From Microbulbifer sp. GL-2 (GTDB lineage Bacteria > Pseudomonadota > Gammaproteobacteria > Pseudomonadales > Cellvibrionaceae), in the NCBI RefSeq assembly GCF_007183175.1, contig NZ_AP019807.1, positions 682,001-746,000 of the forward strand: a stretch of 64,000 nucleotides of DNA. Reading direction: 5' to 3'. Every line of letters starts with the position of its first letter. Within the stretch, counting starts at the first letter, position 1. Of this stretch, positions 54,110 to 62,867 are shown in pieces. The position numbers and the translations under genes are program-made. Under the pieces are notes generated by a model. It was not told the origin of the DNA, did no database searches, and saw only the letters and a list, made by a program, of their open reading frames with translations.

Positions 54110-55066
54110 ATGCGCGGCGTATTTCTGGACGCATTGACAATGAAGTTGGAGGAGTTGGACACGTCGGCCCTGCACAACAGTCTAGACCACTGGGATTTCC
54201 ACGATACCACTTCCTCTGCACAAACTGCCGAACGCATCGCCGACGCCCAGGTGGTTATCACTAATAAGGTAGTATTGAATCGCGAAATTTTAGCGCAGGC
54301 ACAGCAGCTCAAACTGATTTGTGTGTGTGCCACAGGTACCAATAATATCGATCTCGAAGCCGCACTGGAATTCGGTATACCCGTGCGCAATGTCCAGGGT
54401 TACGCCGGCGCCTCGGTACCGCAGCACACACTGGCATTAATACTGGCTCTCGCCTCGCGCTGGCACCTTTATCATCAGGAAGTCATGGCCGGGCAATGGA
54501 GCCAATCAGACGTTTTCTGCCTGCTGGACCACCCGGTGGTGGAACTTTCCGGCAAGACCCTCGGTATTATCGGTTACGGGGAATTGGGCAGGAAAGTCGC
54601 TCGCTTGGGAGAGGCGCTGGAAATGCGGGTTTTGATCGCCGAGTCCAGCAGTGGAAAAAAGCAGGGGAACCGGGTACCACTGGCACAATTGCAAGCGGAG
54701 TCCGATGTGATTAGCCTGCACTGCCCACTTACAGAACAGACTAAAAAACTGATTGATCGCAATTTTCTCGCCGCAGTAAAGCCTGGTGCCCTGATAGTTA
54801 ATACTGCTCGTGGAGGTCTGGTGGATGAAGACGCTCTCGCCGAATCCCTGCGTAGCGGTAAGCTGGGTGGCGCCGCACTGGACGTGCTCAGCGAAGAGCC
54901 GCCACCGGCAAGTCATCCACTCCTGAATAAAGATATTCCCAACCTGATTATCACGCCCCACAATGCCTGGATCAGTCGTGAAAGCCGTCAACGTTTACTG
55001 GACGGAGTGGTTGAAAATATTCGATCCTGGAAGCAGGAAACCAGTCACCGGTCGCCGAAAAAATAA
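54110..55066 (+). CDS. D-2-hydroxyacid dehydrogenase (glycerate dehydrogenase-like)
   Basis: 318-aa NAD-dependent oxidoreductase. The catalytic His of the C-terminal domain is in ITPHNAWISRESRQR, the Arg in NTARGGLVDEDAL, and the NAD-binding motif GIIGYGELGRKVARL begins near residue 146. The CATGTNNIDLEAALEFG stretch and the QGYAGASVPQHTLALILALA segment resemble hydroxypyruvate reductase/glycerate dehydrogenase HprA. Other 2-keto acids are possible. It diverges from the EamA gene over about 150 bases. Confidence 0.9.
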   Translation: MRGVFLDALTMKLEELDTSALHNSLDHWDFHDTTSSAQTAERIADAQVVITNKVVLNREILAQAQQLKLICVCATGTNNIDLEAALEFGIPVRNVQGYAGASVPQHTLALILALASRWHLYHQEVMAGQWSQSDVFCLLDHPVVELSGKTLGIIGYGELGRKVARLGEALEMRVLIAESSSGKKQGNRVPLAQLQAESDVISLHCPLTEQTKKLIDRNFLAAVKPGALIVNTARGGLVDEDALAESLRSGKLGGAALDVLSEEPPPASHPLLNKDIPNLIITPHNAWISRESRQRLLDGVVENIRSWKQETSHRSPKK

Positions 55067-55095
55067 TTTATCCCCTCTATTATCCATATACTCAT

Positions 55096-55133
55096 CAGAG
55101 TCCAAAAATATGATCACAACAAATAGGACTCTG
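55096..55133. repeat. 8-base inverted repeat with 22-base spacing
   Basis: CAGAGTCC and GGACTCTG, perfect arms 55096-55103 and 55126-55133, in the gap between the dehydrogenase and the DUF883 gene. Long loop makes an RNA hairpin weak; a protein-binding site is also possible. Confidence 0.4.
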
Positions 55134-55291
55134 GGCGACTATTTTTTATCTCTCTCCGAAGCCCATACCCAACCGTAAAATATGTAAGTTCACAAAGAGG
55201 GTTAGCCTATAAATAGCTGTGAGAGAGGATATAGCTTTTTATAAAAAAAGGGACTGTGCTTATTTTCAATTCCCCTAATAAAAACGCAAGT

Positions 55292-55320
55292 TTGACTGGG
55301 AAATGCCGGGGACGACTATA
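55292..55320 (+). promoter_or_regulatory. candidate promoter of the DUF883 operon
   Basis: TTGACT at 55292-55297 with a 17-base spacer to ACTATA at 55315-55320 (an alternative -10, TATATC, is offset by two bases). It lies 40 bases before the DUF883 start. The -10 match is weak, so this is a tentative call. Confidence 0.4.
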
Positions 55321-55359
55321 TCATTCCTTGCCAATCAACCCCTGAAAAGGAGCAACCCA

Positions 55360-55611
55360 ATGGCAACAGCAAGATCTCCCCACACAAATTCCAGCAGGGA
55401 AAAGCTGCAACAGGCCTATAATCTCGCAGGAGAGGCAGCTACTGATGCTGCGGAAAGCTTAAGACAGAGAGCCAAGTCGTCTGTCGAATCACAGAGACAG
55501 CGCGCTTCAGACGTTATGGAAAAAGCGGAGTCTTCACTACGCCAACGCCCGATTCTTGCCGTCGGCTGTGCATTTGTGGTCGGTTGGGCAATCGCCAAGC
55601 TTTTTAAATAG
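55360..55611 (+). CDS. DUF883 family protein (YqjD/ElaB-like)
   Basis: 83 aa from ATG 55360, which has AAAAGGAG nine bases before it; an earlier in-frame codon at 55303 lacks this. The helical N-terminal part (EKLQQAYNLAGEAATDAAES) is followed by a Gln/Arg-rich stretch, and a C-terminal membrane helix with the double Gly of GCAFVVGWAIAKLF. YqjD/ElaB homologues are stationary-phase, ribosome-associated tail-anchored proteins. It leads a three-gene cluster. Confidence 0.9.
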   Translation: MATARSPHTNSSREKLQQAYNLAGEAATDAAESLRQRAKSSVESQRQRASDVMEKAESSLRQRPILAVGCAFVVGWAIAKLFK

Positions 55612-55647
55612 CATTTTTCTTTATTTAACCGGTAGGGAAACCCCCAG

Positions 55648-56130
55648 ATGGGAAATGGAAAAAAGTCCGACGCAAATTCCGAACCGGCTGCGCAGGATCG
55701 TGGCCGGAGCGAAGCGGATGGGGCTGCCGGCAACGCGGGAGCTGGTGACAACAGCAGCCTGGAAACTACTCTTGCCCGTGCAGAAGCCACTCTGACGCTG
55801 CTTACTGCCTGGATCAGTAATATTCAGCGGCTATTTCAGCTGGAGCTGGACAGGACCCTGACTGCCGGCAAGCGCCTTATATTCCTGCAGCTTATGCTGG
55901 TCCCCTTGGGCACCGCCCTGCTTATCAGTCTCTGCGGCGGCATAGGTCTTATCGCCTATTATTTTTCCCAGTCGGTCTATATCGGCTTTCTCACTTTCCT
56001 GTTGATGCAGATATTTATTTTTGTTGGCGTCTTATTATATCAACGCAAATTGCGTCCGCTGCTGGGATTTGAAGAGACTAAGCGGCAGGTGAAAGAGGCT
56101 TTGAGTGATGTCGCTGAAAATTTTAAATAA
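55648..56130 (+). CDS. phage holin family / YqjE-like membrane protein
   Basis: 160 aa. An Asp/Ala/Gly-rich disordered N-terminus of about 40 residues is followed by two membrane helices (about residues 77-105 and 113-135, with QLMLVPLGTALLISLCGGIG) and a basic tail. The pairing with DUF883 is the E. coli yqjD-yqjE arrangement. Molecular role unknown; linked to envelope stress resistance. Confidence 0.87.
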   Translation: MGNGKKSDANSEPAAQDRGRSEADGAAGNAGAGDNSSLETTLARAEATLTLLTAWISNIQRLFQLELDRTLTAGKRLIFLQLMLVPLGTALLISLCGGIGLIAYYFSQSVYIGFLTFLLMQIFIFVGVLLYQRKLRPLLGFEETKRQVKEALSDVAENFK

Positions 56131-56350
56131 ACAAATTGAGGAGTGCCGCCAAGACGCGGAAAAACAGCGTCGCAGCGCTATACGCTTGATTAATCAGCAA
56201 CAGAGAGAGGCAAGCAAGCAACTGCGTGCAATCCCATTACCGGCAATGCTCGGCTTGGCTTTTGCCGCCGGATTTATTATCGAGAAATTATGGCAGTTGC
56301 CCCGTACCTCACAGATAGTGCAGTTGATGTTATCAATGCGCACTTTCTAG
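56108..56350 (+). CDS. YqjK-like short membrane protein
   Basis: 80 aa from ATG 56108, overlapping the end of the YqjE-like gene by 23 bases in another frame. It has a basic, coiled-coil-prone N-terminal half (NKQIEECRQDAEKQRRSAIR) and a C-terminal hydrophobic segment around PAMLGLAFAAGFIIEKLW. Position after yqjE matches the E. coli yqjK gene. Function unknown. Confidence 0.78.
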   Translation: MSLKILNKQIEECRQDAEKQRRSAIRLINQQQREASKQLRAIPLPAMLGLAFAAGFIIEKLWQLPRTSQIVQLMLSMRTF

Positions 56351-56368
56351 AGGGGGCGAACCCCCTCT
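56349..56368. terminator. hairpin between convergent yqjK-like and yghU genes
   Basis: AGAGGGGG-CGAA-CCCCCTCT, an 8-bp perfect stem with a stable CGAA tetraloop. No T run on either side, so termination strength is uncertain. Confidence 0.6.
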
Positions 56369-56382
56369 CCGACAGCTCTTAG

Positions 56383-57258
56383 TCAACTTTCTCCACCAGC
56401 CAGCTTATCCTGGGTCTTGGTATCAAAATCGCTGGCATCATGGCGTTCATGTAGCTGTGTCTTAGAGTCACCCCAGGTCCGATTCACCATGCGTCCACGT
56501 TGTACGGCAGGGCGTTTAGCAATTTCTTCAACCCAACGATTCAGGTGTTTGTAACTTTGGGTATCGAGAAATTCTGCAGCATCATAAGCCTCATTGCGCA
56601 CCAGTGCCCCGTACCAGGGCCAGATCGCGATGTCCGCAATAGTGTACTCGCGCCCGGCAATAAACTGGTGTTTGCTTAGCTGCTGATCCAACACATCCAT
56701 CTGGCGCTTTACTTCCATAGCAAAGCGATTGATCGGGTATTCATACTTCTCCGGAGCATAGGTGTAAAAGTGGCCGAACCCACCGCCAAGGTAGGGGGCT
56801 GCGCCCATTTGCCAGAAAAGCCAATTGAGGGTTTCTGTGCGTTGCTCTGGAGTATGTGGCAGATAGGCTCCAAATTTTTCCCCCAGATACAGGAGTATCG
56901 AGCCGCTCTCAAAAACCCGGATGGGGGGATTGGTGCTCTGATCCAGCAGCGCGGGAATTTTTGAGTTGGGGTTCACTTCCACAAAGCCACTACCAAACTG
57001 ATGGCCCTCAGTGATACGAATCAAATGAGCGTCGTATTCTGCGCCATCAAAACCCAGCGCCAACAGCTCCTCCAGCATAATGGTCACTTTCACCCCATTG
57101 GGCGTCGCCAGAGAGTACAGTTGCATTGGGTGCTTACCGCGGGGCAACTCCTTCTCATGGGTGGCGCCCGCCACCGGGCGGTTGATACTGGCAAACTGCC
57201 CACCGCTCTCCGAATCCCAGGTCCAGACTTTTGGCGGGGTATAAGGTCGATCCGACAT
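56383..57258 (-). CDS. yghU: glutathione S-transferase family protein YghU
   Basis: 291 aa from ATG 57256-57258 (MSDRPYTPPKVWTW). It aligns by eye with E. coli YghU over its full length: INRPVAGATHEKELPRGKHP, QLYSLATPNGVKVTIMLEEL, FVEVNPNSKIPALLDQ and the C-terminal GRMVNRTWGDSKTQLHERHD. YghU is a nucleophile-lacking GST with disulfide reductase activity, binding two glutathiones. The longer frame to 57309 is unlikely to be used. Confidence 0.96.
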   Translation of the reverse strand: MSDRPYTPPKVWTWDSESGGQFASINRPVAGATHEKELPRGKHPMQLYSLATPNGVKVTIMLEELLALGFDGAEYDAHLIRITEGHQFGSGFVEVNPNSKIPALLDQSTNPPIRVFESGSILLYLGEKFGAYLPHTPEQRTETLNWLFWQMGAAPYLGGGFGHFYTYAPEKYEYPINRFAMEVKRQMDVLDQQLSKHQFIAGREYTIADIAIWPWYGALVRNEAYDAAEFLDTQSYKHLNRWVEEIAKRPAVQRGRMVNRTWGDSKTQLHERHDASDFDTKTQDKLAGGES

Positions 57259-57770
57259 TTCACGACTCCAACTGAAAATAAGGGGTTGTCCAACAATAGA
57301 TATGGCCACGCCAATTTACTGTAAAGAGGGGCGCCTGCGTTTATCGGGAAAGTACAAACAGGTTCACTTAATTATCCCTGATTCCCAGCTCCTACCTCGC
57401 AAAGTGGCTGAAATAATCCCTACCAAGGTTGTGGACATTAACAAATGTGCCACAGGCCATTGACAGAGATGGGGCGCCACCCCCCCATTCAAGCCTAAGC
57501 TTTGCAATCAGAAGCGATCATTTAAAGTGGTTCAAATTGGCCTGCTCCTGACTAGCGGATCTCTAGTCATATTATTGGGCTGGAAGCTGGGGTCCTTCGC
57601 CTGCCAGAAGATACCTTCACCGAGTTGAAGGCCCCTTGCGACTCACCCATAATACCGGCCCTGCGCGACATTCGACGGAAGTCGTATGCCCGGAACCTAA
57701 CAGCACCGGGAATGAGGGCTCCGCCATATCACTCGCGCCATTTCGCCCCAGGGCTTCAACCGGACCTGTT
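57259..57770. other. intergenic region between yghU and rsxA
   Basis: About 510 bases. The rsxA reading frame remains open back to 57636, but no start with a ribosome binding site or conserved sequence supports translation there. I see no clear promoter boxes. Confidence 0.5.
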
Positions 57771-58346
57771 ATGACCGATTTCGCAGTCATCCTGCTCAGC
57801 ACCATCCTGGTCAACAATTATGTGTTGGTGCAGTTTCTTGGCCTGTGTCCCTTTATGGGCGTCTCCAACAAACTGGAGACAGCCGTCGGTATGGCCGGCG
57901 CAACCACTTTTGTGCTCACTCTGGCATCAATCTGTTCCTACTTGGTGAACACGTATTTGCTCGAACCATTCGGCATCGAGTATCTGCGCACTATTTCTTT
58001 TATTCTGGTAATTGCGGTAGTAGTGCAATTTGCACGCATGTTTATCGAGAAAACCAGCCCCTTGATGTACAAAGTGCTCGGGGTTTTCCTGCCACTGATT
58101 ACCACTAATTGTGCAGTACTCGGAGTAGCCCTGCAAAACACTATGAAAGCTCACACTTTTATGCAGTCCACCCTTTACGGCTTCGGCGCTGCCGTGGGCT
58201 TCTCCCTGGTATTGATTCTGTTTTCCTCCATGCGCGAACGGCTGTTTGCTGCGGATGTACCCCAGCCTTTTCGCGGCGCGGCTATCGGTATGGTAACTGC
58301 CGGGCTGATGTCTCTGGCATTTATGGGCTTTAGTGGTCTGGTATAG
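57771..58346 (+). CDS. rsxA: electron transport complex subunit RsxA
   Basis: 191-aa integral membrane subunit of the Rnf/Rsx ion-translocating ferredoxin:NAD+ oxidoreductase-type complex. Six helices; the family's LVNNYVLVQFLGLCPFMGVS and TTNCAVLGVALQNTM contain the Cys residues that bind an intramembrane Fe-S centre shared with RsxE. I use ATG 57771 (MTDFAVILLSTI), which matches the usual start; 45 upstream codons in frame are not conserved sequence. First gene of rsxABCDGE. In E. coli the complex keeps SoxR reduced. Confidence 0.97.
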   Translation: MTDFAVILLSTILVNNYVLVQFLGLCPFMGVSNKLETAVGMAGATTFVLTLASICSYLVNTYLLEPFGIEYLRTISFILVIAVVVQFARMFIEKTSPLMYKVLGVFLPLITTNCAVLGVALQNTMKAHTFMQSTLYGFGAAVGFSLVLILFSSMRERLFAADVPQPFRGAAIGMVTAGLMSLAFMGFSGLV

Positions 58347-58355
58347 GGTTACACG

Positions 58356-58970
58356 ATGCTGGACTGGATATCTGAAATCTCTTCCCCACTTCTGGTACTC
58401 GGCGGTATGGCACTGACGTTTGGCGCCCTGCTTGGATTTGCCGCCGTGCGGTTTAAAGTCGAGGGCGACCCTCTGGTGGAGCAGGTGGATGCCCTGCTTC
58501 CTCAGACCCAATGTGGCCAGTGCGGCTACCCCGGCTGCAGGCCTTATGCGGAAGCCATTGTGCATGGTGATGCCATCAACAAGTGCCCGCCTGGTGGTCA
58601 GGGCACAATCAATGAGCTGGCCAACCTGCTGGATATGGAGCCCATGCCGCTGGACGCCGAACACGGTGTAGAGGAAGTTAAAAAAGTCGCCTTTATCCGC
58701 GAGGCTGAATGTATTGGCTGTACCAAATGCATACAGGCCTGCCCGGTGGACGCTATCGCTGGCGCAGCTAAATATATGCATACCGTCATTTCCGATGAGT
58801 GCACCGGCTGTGACTTGTGTGTGGAACCCTGCCCGGTGGATTGTATTGATATGGTACCTGTGGATATGCCAGTTCAAGGCTGGCACCCGCGGAAACCTGA
58901 AGACGGTATCCAGTTAATTGCCTCTGACCGTCGTGGCACACAGGCAGAAACCGGGGGAGGTGCAGTTTGA
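58356..58970 (+). CDS. rsxB: electron transport complex subunit RsxB
   Basis: 204-aa Fe-S protein. N-terminal membrane helix (residues 8-30), a four-Cys motif CGQCGYPGC plus a later Cys near residue 75, then two ferredoxin-type [4Fe-4S] motifs: CIGCTKCIQACPVDAI and CTGCDLCVEPCPVDCI. It passes electrons into the membrane complex. It follows rsxA by 9 bases and overlaps rsxC by 4. Confidence 0.97.
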   Translation: MLDWISEISSPLLVLGGMALTFGALLGFAAVRFKVEGDPLVEQVDALLPQTQCGQCGYPGCRPYAEAIVHGDAINKCPPGGQGTINELANLLDMEPMPLDAEHGVEEVKKVAFIREAECIGCTKCIQACPVDAIAGAAKYMHTVISDECTGCDLCVEPCPVDCIDMVPVDMPVQGWHPRKPEDGIQLIASDRRGTQAETGGGAV

Positions 58971-61111
58971 GCCCCGAGAAAGAAATCCAGAGACAATTGG
59001 AAAAATCCCTGCAGCGCGAAGCCGTAGAAGATCGCCGCGCCGCGCGTGAGGCCCAGCTAATCGCCAGTGAAAAGGCTCGAGAACTGCGCCCCAATGATTT
59101 TCATGGTGGGGTGCATCCACCAGAAAATAAACAGCAGAGCACCGGCGAACCCATCGGCAGTATTCCCCTGGCCGAAGACCTGATTGTATCCTTGCTGCAA
59201 CACACGGGCGCGACAGCCCTGCCACTAGTCAAGCTCGGTGACGATGTGCTGAAGGGCCAGAAAATTGCCGAGGCAGATGGCCTGATCAGCTGCCCGATAC
59301 ACGCTCCCAGTTCTGGCAAAGTAGTTGCCATAGAGCCCTGTGCCGTCCCGCATCCATCGGGACTGGTGGAGGACTGCATTGTTATTCGCACCGATGGAAA
59401 GGCACAGTGGTGTGAACTGGAGCCCTGTGATGATTATACCCAGCTCAACCGAGTAGAGTTGCTGGAGAAAATCCGGGACAGCGGCATTGCCGGGATGGGA
59501 GGGGCCGGCTTTCCCACAGCAGTAAAGCTTGACCCTCACGGTGGTGCGGAAATTGATACGTTAATTATCAATGGTACTGAGTGTGAACCCTACATTACTG
59601 CCGACGATATGCTCATGCGCGAACGCGCCGAGGAAATTATCGCCGGAGTCAGTATCCTCTCCTATATTCTCGACGAACCCGAGCGGGTATTGATCGGGAT
59701 TGAAGATAACAAACCGCAGGCGATTGCCGCCATGCGCGAGGCAGCCAAAGGTACGCACTTCAATATTGTTGTATTTCCCACCAAGTACCCTTCCGGCGGT
59801 GAAAAACAGCTGATCCAGATTCTCACCGGCCGTGAAGTACCCAATCAGGGTCTGCCGGCCAATATCGGCATTGTCTGTCAGAACGTGGGCACCGCCAGAG
59901 CCGTATACCGCGCCATACATTACGGAGAGCCTTTAATCAGCCGGGTAACCACCGTAGTGGGGCAAGCCCTGGAACGACAACGTAATATTGAAGTACCAAT
60001 TGGCACACCTATCCACCATATCCTTAAGCATCACGGTATTCATCGCGGACTGATGCAAAAGGTGATTATCGGCGGCCCCATGATGGGTTACACCATCGAC
60101 GATGAAAGTGCACCAGTGGTAAAGACCACCAACTGTTTGCTGGTACCCACCAAAAAAGAGCTGCCCCCGGCGCCTGTGGCCAAGGCCTGTATCCGTTGTG
60201 GCTACTGTGCGGAGGCCTGCCCCGCCTCACTGCTGCCGCAACAGCTGTACTGGTATGCACGCGCTGATGAGCGAGAGAAATTACAGGCTTACAATCTGTT
60301 TGACTGTATCGAGTGCGGTGCCTGCTCCTACGTTTGCCCCAGTACCATTCCGTTGGTGCAATACTATCGCGCCGCCAAAGGCACTATCCGCCAGGCAGAG
60401 GCTGAAAAAGAAAAATCCGATCGCGCCCGCGATCGGTTTGAGTTCCGTAAGCTGCGCCTGGAAAAAGCAGAGAAGGAAAAGGAAGCCAAACGCGAAGCCC
60501 GGCGCAAGGCCGCAGAGCTGGCACGCCAGCAGCGCGAGCAGAATCCTGATTCCGAGGAGGCCAAAACCGGCAAGCAGGAGGCGGATGTTGTCGCCGCCGC
60601 TTTGGCGCGGGTCAAGTCCCGCCAGGAAGACCCCCAGCAATTACTCGCCCGCGCCCAGCGTACCCTCTCCAGTGCAGAAAGCCGCGTGGAGCGCCTGCGC
60701 AGCAAGCTGGACGCTGCTGATAATAGCCTGCGCGACCAGCTCGCCGCTCAACTCAAGGCGGCCGAACTGAAACTGCAGGAAGCCGAACACAAGCTCACCC
60801 TGGCCAAGCGTCGAGCCGATCGTGATCCTGTACGAGAGCCCAGCAATGAGGAAGCCAGTGCCGCTGTTCGCGCAATCAGCAAAGCCCGCGCCGCCGCCGA
60901 AGCACGTGCGCAAATGAGCGGGGCGGATAAACTCGCCGCAGATGTCGAAGCTCTGCGTAAGCGAGTATCCAAAGCTGAGGTGCGCTTGCTAAAAGCCCGC
61001 GATGAGAACGATGCGAATCTGGAAGCCTTCGAAACCGCCCTGGAGAAGCTGCAAAAAAAATTGGAAGACAAGATGCGTGAACAACAATCGGCACAGGGGG
61101 GAGAGCAATAA
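58967..61111 (+). CDS. rsxC: electron transport complex subunit RsxC
   Basis: 714-aa peripheral NADH/flavin subunit. TTG start 58967 with GGAGGT five bases before it, overlapping the rsxB stop. N-terminal domain includes GMGGAGFPTAVKL and the NADH/FMN-binding region INGTECEPYITADD. Two [4Fe-4S] motifs begin at Cys408 (CIRCGYCAEACP) and Cys447 (CIECGACSYVCP). From about residue 465 the protein is a long Ala/Lys/Glu/Arg-rich coiled coil with repeated units, as in E. coli RsxC. It has an unusual short Gln/Glu/Arg-rich N-terminal extension of about 35 residues before the conserved part. Confidence 0.96.
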   Translation: MSPEKEIQRQLEKSLQREAVEDRRAAREAQLIASEKARELRPNDFHGGVHPPENKQQSTGEPIGSIPLAEDLIVSLLQHTGATALPLVKLGDDVLKGQKIAEADGLISCPIHAPSSGKVVAIEPCAVPHPSGLVEDCIVIRTDGKAQWCELEPCDDYTQLNRVELLEKIRDSGIAGMGGAGFPTAVKLDPHGGAEIDTLIINGTECEPYITADDMLMRERAEEIIAGVSILSYILDEPERVLIGIEDNKPQAIAAMREAAKGTHFNIVVFPTKYPSGGEKQLIQILTGREVPNQGLPANIGIVCQNVGTARAVYRAIHYGEPLISRVTTVVGQALERQRNIEVPIGTPIHHILKHHGIHRGLMQKVIIGGPMMGYTIDDESAPVVKTTNCLLVPTKKELPPAPVAKACIRCGYCAEACPASLLPQQLYWYARADEREKLQAYNLFDCIECGACSYVCPSTIPLVQYYRAAKGTIRQAEAEKEKSDRARDRFEFRKLRLEKAEKEKEAKREARRKAAELARQQREQNPDSEEAKTGKQEADVVAAALARVKSRQEDPQQLLARAQRTLSSAESRVERLRSKLDAADNSLRDQLAAQLKAAELKLQEAEHKLTLAKRRADRDPVREPSNEEASAAVRAISKARAAAEARAQMSGADKLAADVEALRKRVSKAEVRLLKARDENDANLEAFETALEKLQKKLEDKMREQQSAQGGEQ

Positions 61112-62163
61112 TGTCACTGATACGTGCCACCTCCCCCCACGCCCGCTCCGGAGATAACACCGCCAAGGTCATGCTGCAAGTGGCCGCCGCCACTGCACCA
61201 GGCGTGTTGGCAATGGTGATTTACTTTGGCATAGGGGTTCTGATCAATATCGCCTTGTCTGTTATCACCGCCATGTTGTTTGAAGCTGCAGTGATGAAAT
61301 TGCGCAACCGGCCTGTGGCCTTTTACCTGCGCGACTACAGTGCCTTTGTCACTGCACTACTACTGGGGATCGCCCTCCCACCCTATTGTGCCTGGTGGCT
61401 ACCGATAGTTGGCAGCGCCGTGGCTATAGTGTTGGCCAAGCACTTATATGGCGGTATGGGCTACAACCCGTTCAACCCCGCTATGGTGGGCTATGTGGTA
61501 CTACTCATCAGCTTCCCTGTGGATATGACCCGTTGGATAGGTGCAGCAGATGTGATTGGCGGCGCGCCCAGTATCAGCGAAGCCCTCTCCCTGGTCTTCG
61601 GCAACTACAACGTGGATGGCTTTACTCGGGCCACGCCGCTGGAAATCGTCCGCCTCAACGAATCGGTTCTGTTATCGCAGCTGTACGAGATGGAGCCTGT
61701 TTTCAATAAGGGCACCTTTGCCGGGGCCGGCTGGGAAACCATCAGCTTTGGTTTCCTGCTTGGAGGGTTATTCCTACTCTTCCGCGGCATCATCACCTGG
61801 CATGCACCGTTTGCGATGCTAGCCACTCTGACCCTGCTATCCCTGTTCTTCTATGACAGCGGAAGCTCACTTTCCGAGGGCTCGCCACTGCTGCACTTGT
61901 TTTCCGGCGCAACTATGTTTGCAGCCTTTTTCATTATTACCGACCCCGTCAGTGGCTGCACCAGTAACAGGGGCCGACTGATCTTCGGTGTGGGAGTCGG
62001 GCTATTTACTTATATTATTCGCGCTTGGGGCAGTTATCCTGACTCAGTGGCTTTTGCAGTGCTGCTGATGAACTTTGCCGCTCCAACCATCGACAATTAC
62101 TCCCTACCCCGCACTTATGGACATAAGCGGCCGCGCCGCGCCACTGACCTGGAGGAGCACTGA
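61111..62163 (+). CDS. rsxD: electron transport complex subunit RsxD
   Basis: 350-aa membrane subunit with covalent FMN. The flavin-attachment site corresponds to DGFTRATPLE, so the flavin-linked Thr should be Thr175 (E. coli equivalent in SQATPL). Other conserved stretches are KHLYGGMGYNPFNPAMVGYV and LFSGATMFAAFFIITDPVSG. Eight to ten membrane helices. It starts at the rsxC stop (AATAATG) and overlaps rsxG by one base. Confidence 0.96.
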   Translation: MSLIRATSPHARSGDNTAKVMLQVAAATAPGVLAMVIYFGIGVLINIALSVITAMLFEAAVMKLRNRPVAFYLRDYSAFVTALLLGIALPPYCAWWLPIVGSAVAIVLAKHLYGGMGYNPFNPAMVGYVVLLISFPVDMTRWIGAADVIGGAPSISEALSLVFGNYNVDGFTRATPLEIVRLNESVLLSQLYEMEPVFNKGTFAGAGWETISFGFLLGGLFLLFRGIITWHAPFAMLATLTLLSLFFYDSGSSLSEGSPLLHLFSGATMFAAFFIITDPVSGCTSNRGRLIFGVGVGLFTYIIRAWGSYPDSVAFAVLLMNFAAPTIDNYSLPRTYGHKRPRRATDLEEH

Positions 62164-62867
62164 TGCTCAAACAGTCTATGGCGACCAACGCCACTGTTCT
62201 GACACTGTTCGCCCTGGTCACCGCAGGCACCTTGGCGGTGACCCAAATCACCACCCGCGAGCCTATCGAGCGCGCTATACGTGCTGCCTCGGCCAAGGCC
62301 CTGCTGGAAATTATCCCCCTGGACCGACACAGTAACGACTTGCTGGTGGATACCTATCCAATCCCCAAAAATTTTTGGAGTCAGCTCGGTCTCACCCAGG
62401 GTGGCGATATAAACCTGGCACGAGGAAAAGATGGAAAAATCTCTGCAGTAATCATACCTGCCGTGGCTCCCGACGGTTATTCCGGTCCCATTAAGATGCT
62501 GGTCGGAGTAAACCGCGACGGCACCATTGCCGGTGTGCGGGTTACCGGTCACAGCGAGACACCCGGCCTCGGCGATAAAGTTGAACTAAAGAAGAGCGAC
62601 TGGATACTGCAATTCGACGGGCTGTCTTTAAAGAATCCTCCATCAAATGAATGGAAGGTACAAAAGGATGGGGGCGTGTTTGATCAGTTTACCGGCGCTA
62701 CGATCACACCGCGCGCGGTTGTCAATGAAGTGCATCAGGTGCTGGAATTTGTTGCGCAGAATCACCAGAAAATTTTCAGTGCGCCAGTTTCCAAACGCGC
62801 GGTGGAAGTGGAAAACCCCGAGGTAGAGAAATCTGATGAGACTCTACCAAAAGCGGAGCAGAACTGA
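62163..62867 (+). CDS. rsxG: electron transport complex subunit RsxG
   Basis: 234-aa subunit with one N-terminal membrane helix and a periplasmic FMN-binding domain. The covalent flavin site FTGATITPRAVV has Thr180 as the expected attachment residue in the (S/T)GAT motif. GHSETPGLGDKVE is also conserved. A charged C-terminal extension (VENPEVEKSDETL) goes beyond the usual end. Confidence 0.96.
   Translation: MLKQSMATNATVLTLFALVTAGTLAVTQITTREPIERAIRAASAKALLEIIPLDRHSNDLLVDTYPIPKNFWSQLGLTQGGDINLARGKDGKISAVIIPAVAPDGYSGPIKMLVGVNRDGTIAGVRVTGHSETPGLGDKVELKKSDWILQFDGLSLKNPPSNEWKVQKDGGVFDQFTGATITPRAVVNEVHQVLEFVAQNHQKIFSAPVSKRAVEVENPEVEKSDETLPKAEQN

Noticed and set aside
53446..54390. 314-codon minus-strand frame overlapping the EamA and dehydrogenase genes
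   Set aside because: It overlaps two recognisable genes in different frames and reads as Ser/Cys-rich sequence without domains.
57927..58886. 319-codon minus-strand frame across rsxA and rsxB
   Set aside because: It covers two well-supported genes on the other strand and has a His/Gln-rich translation typical of a shadow frame.
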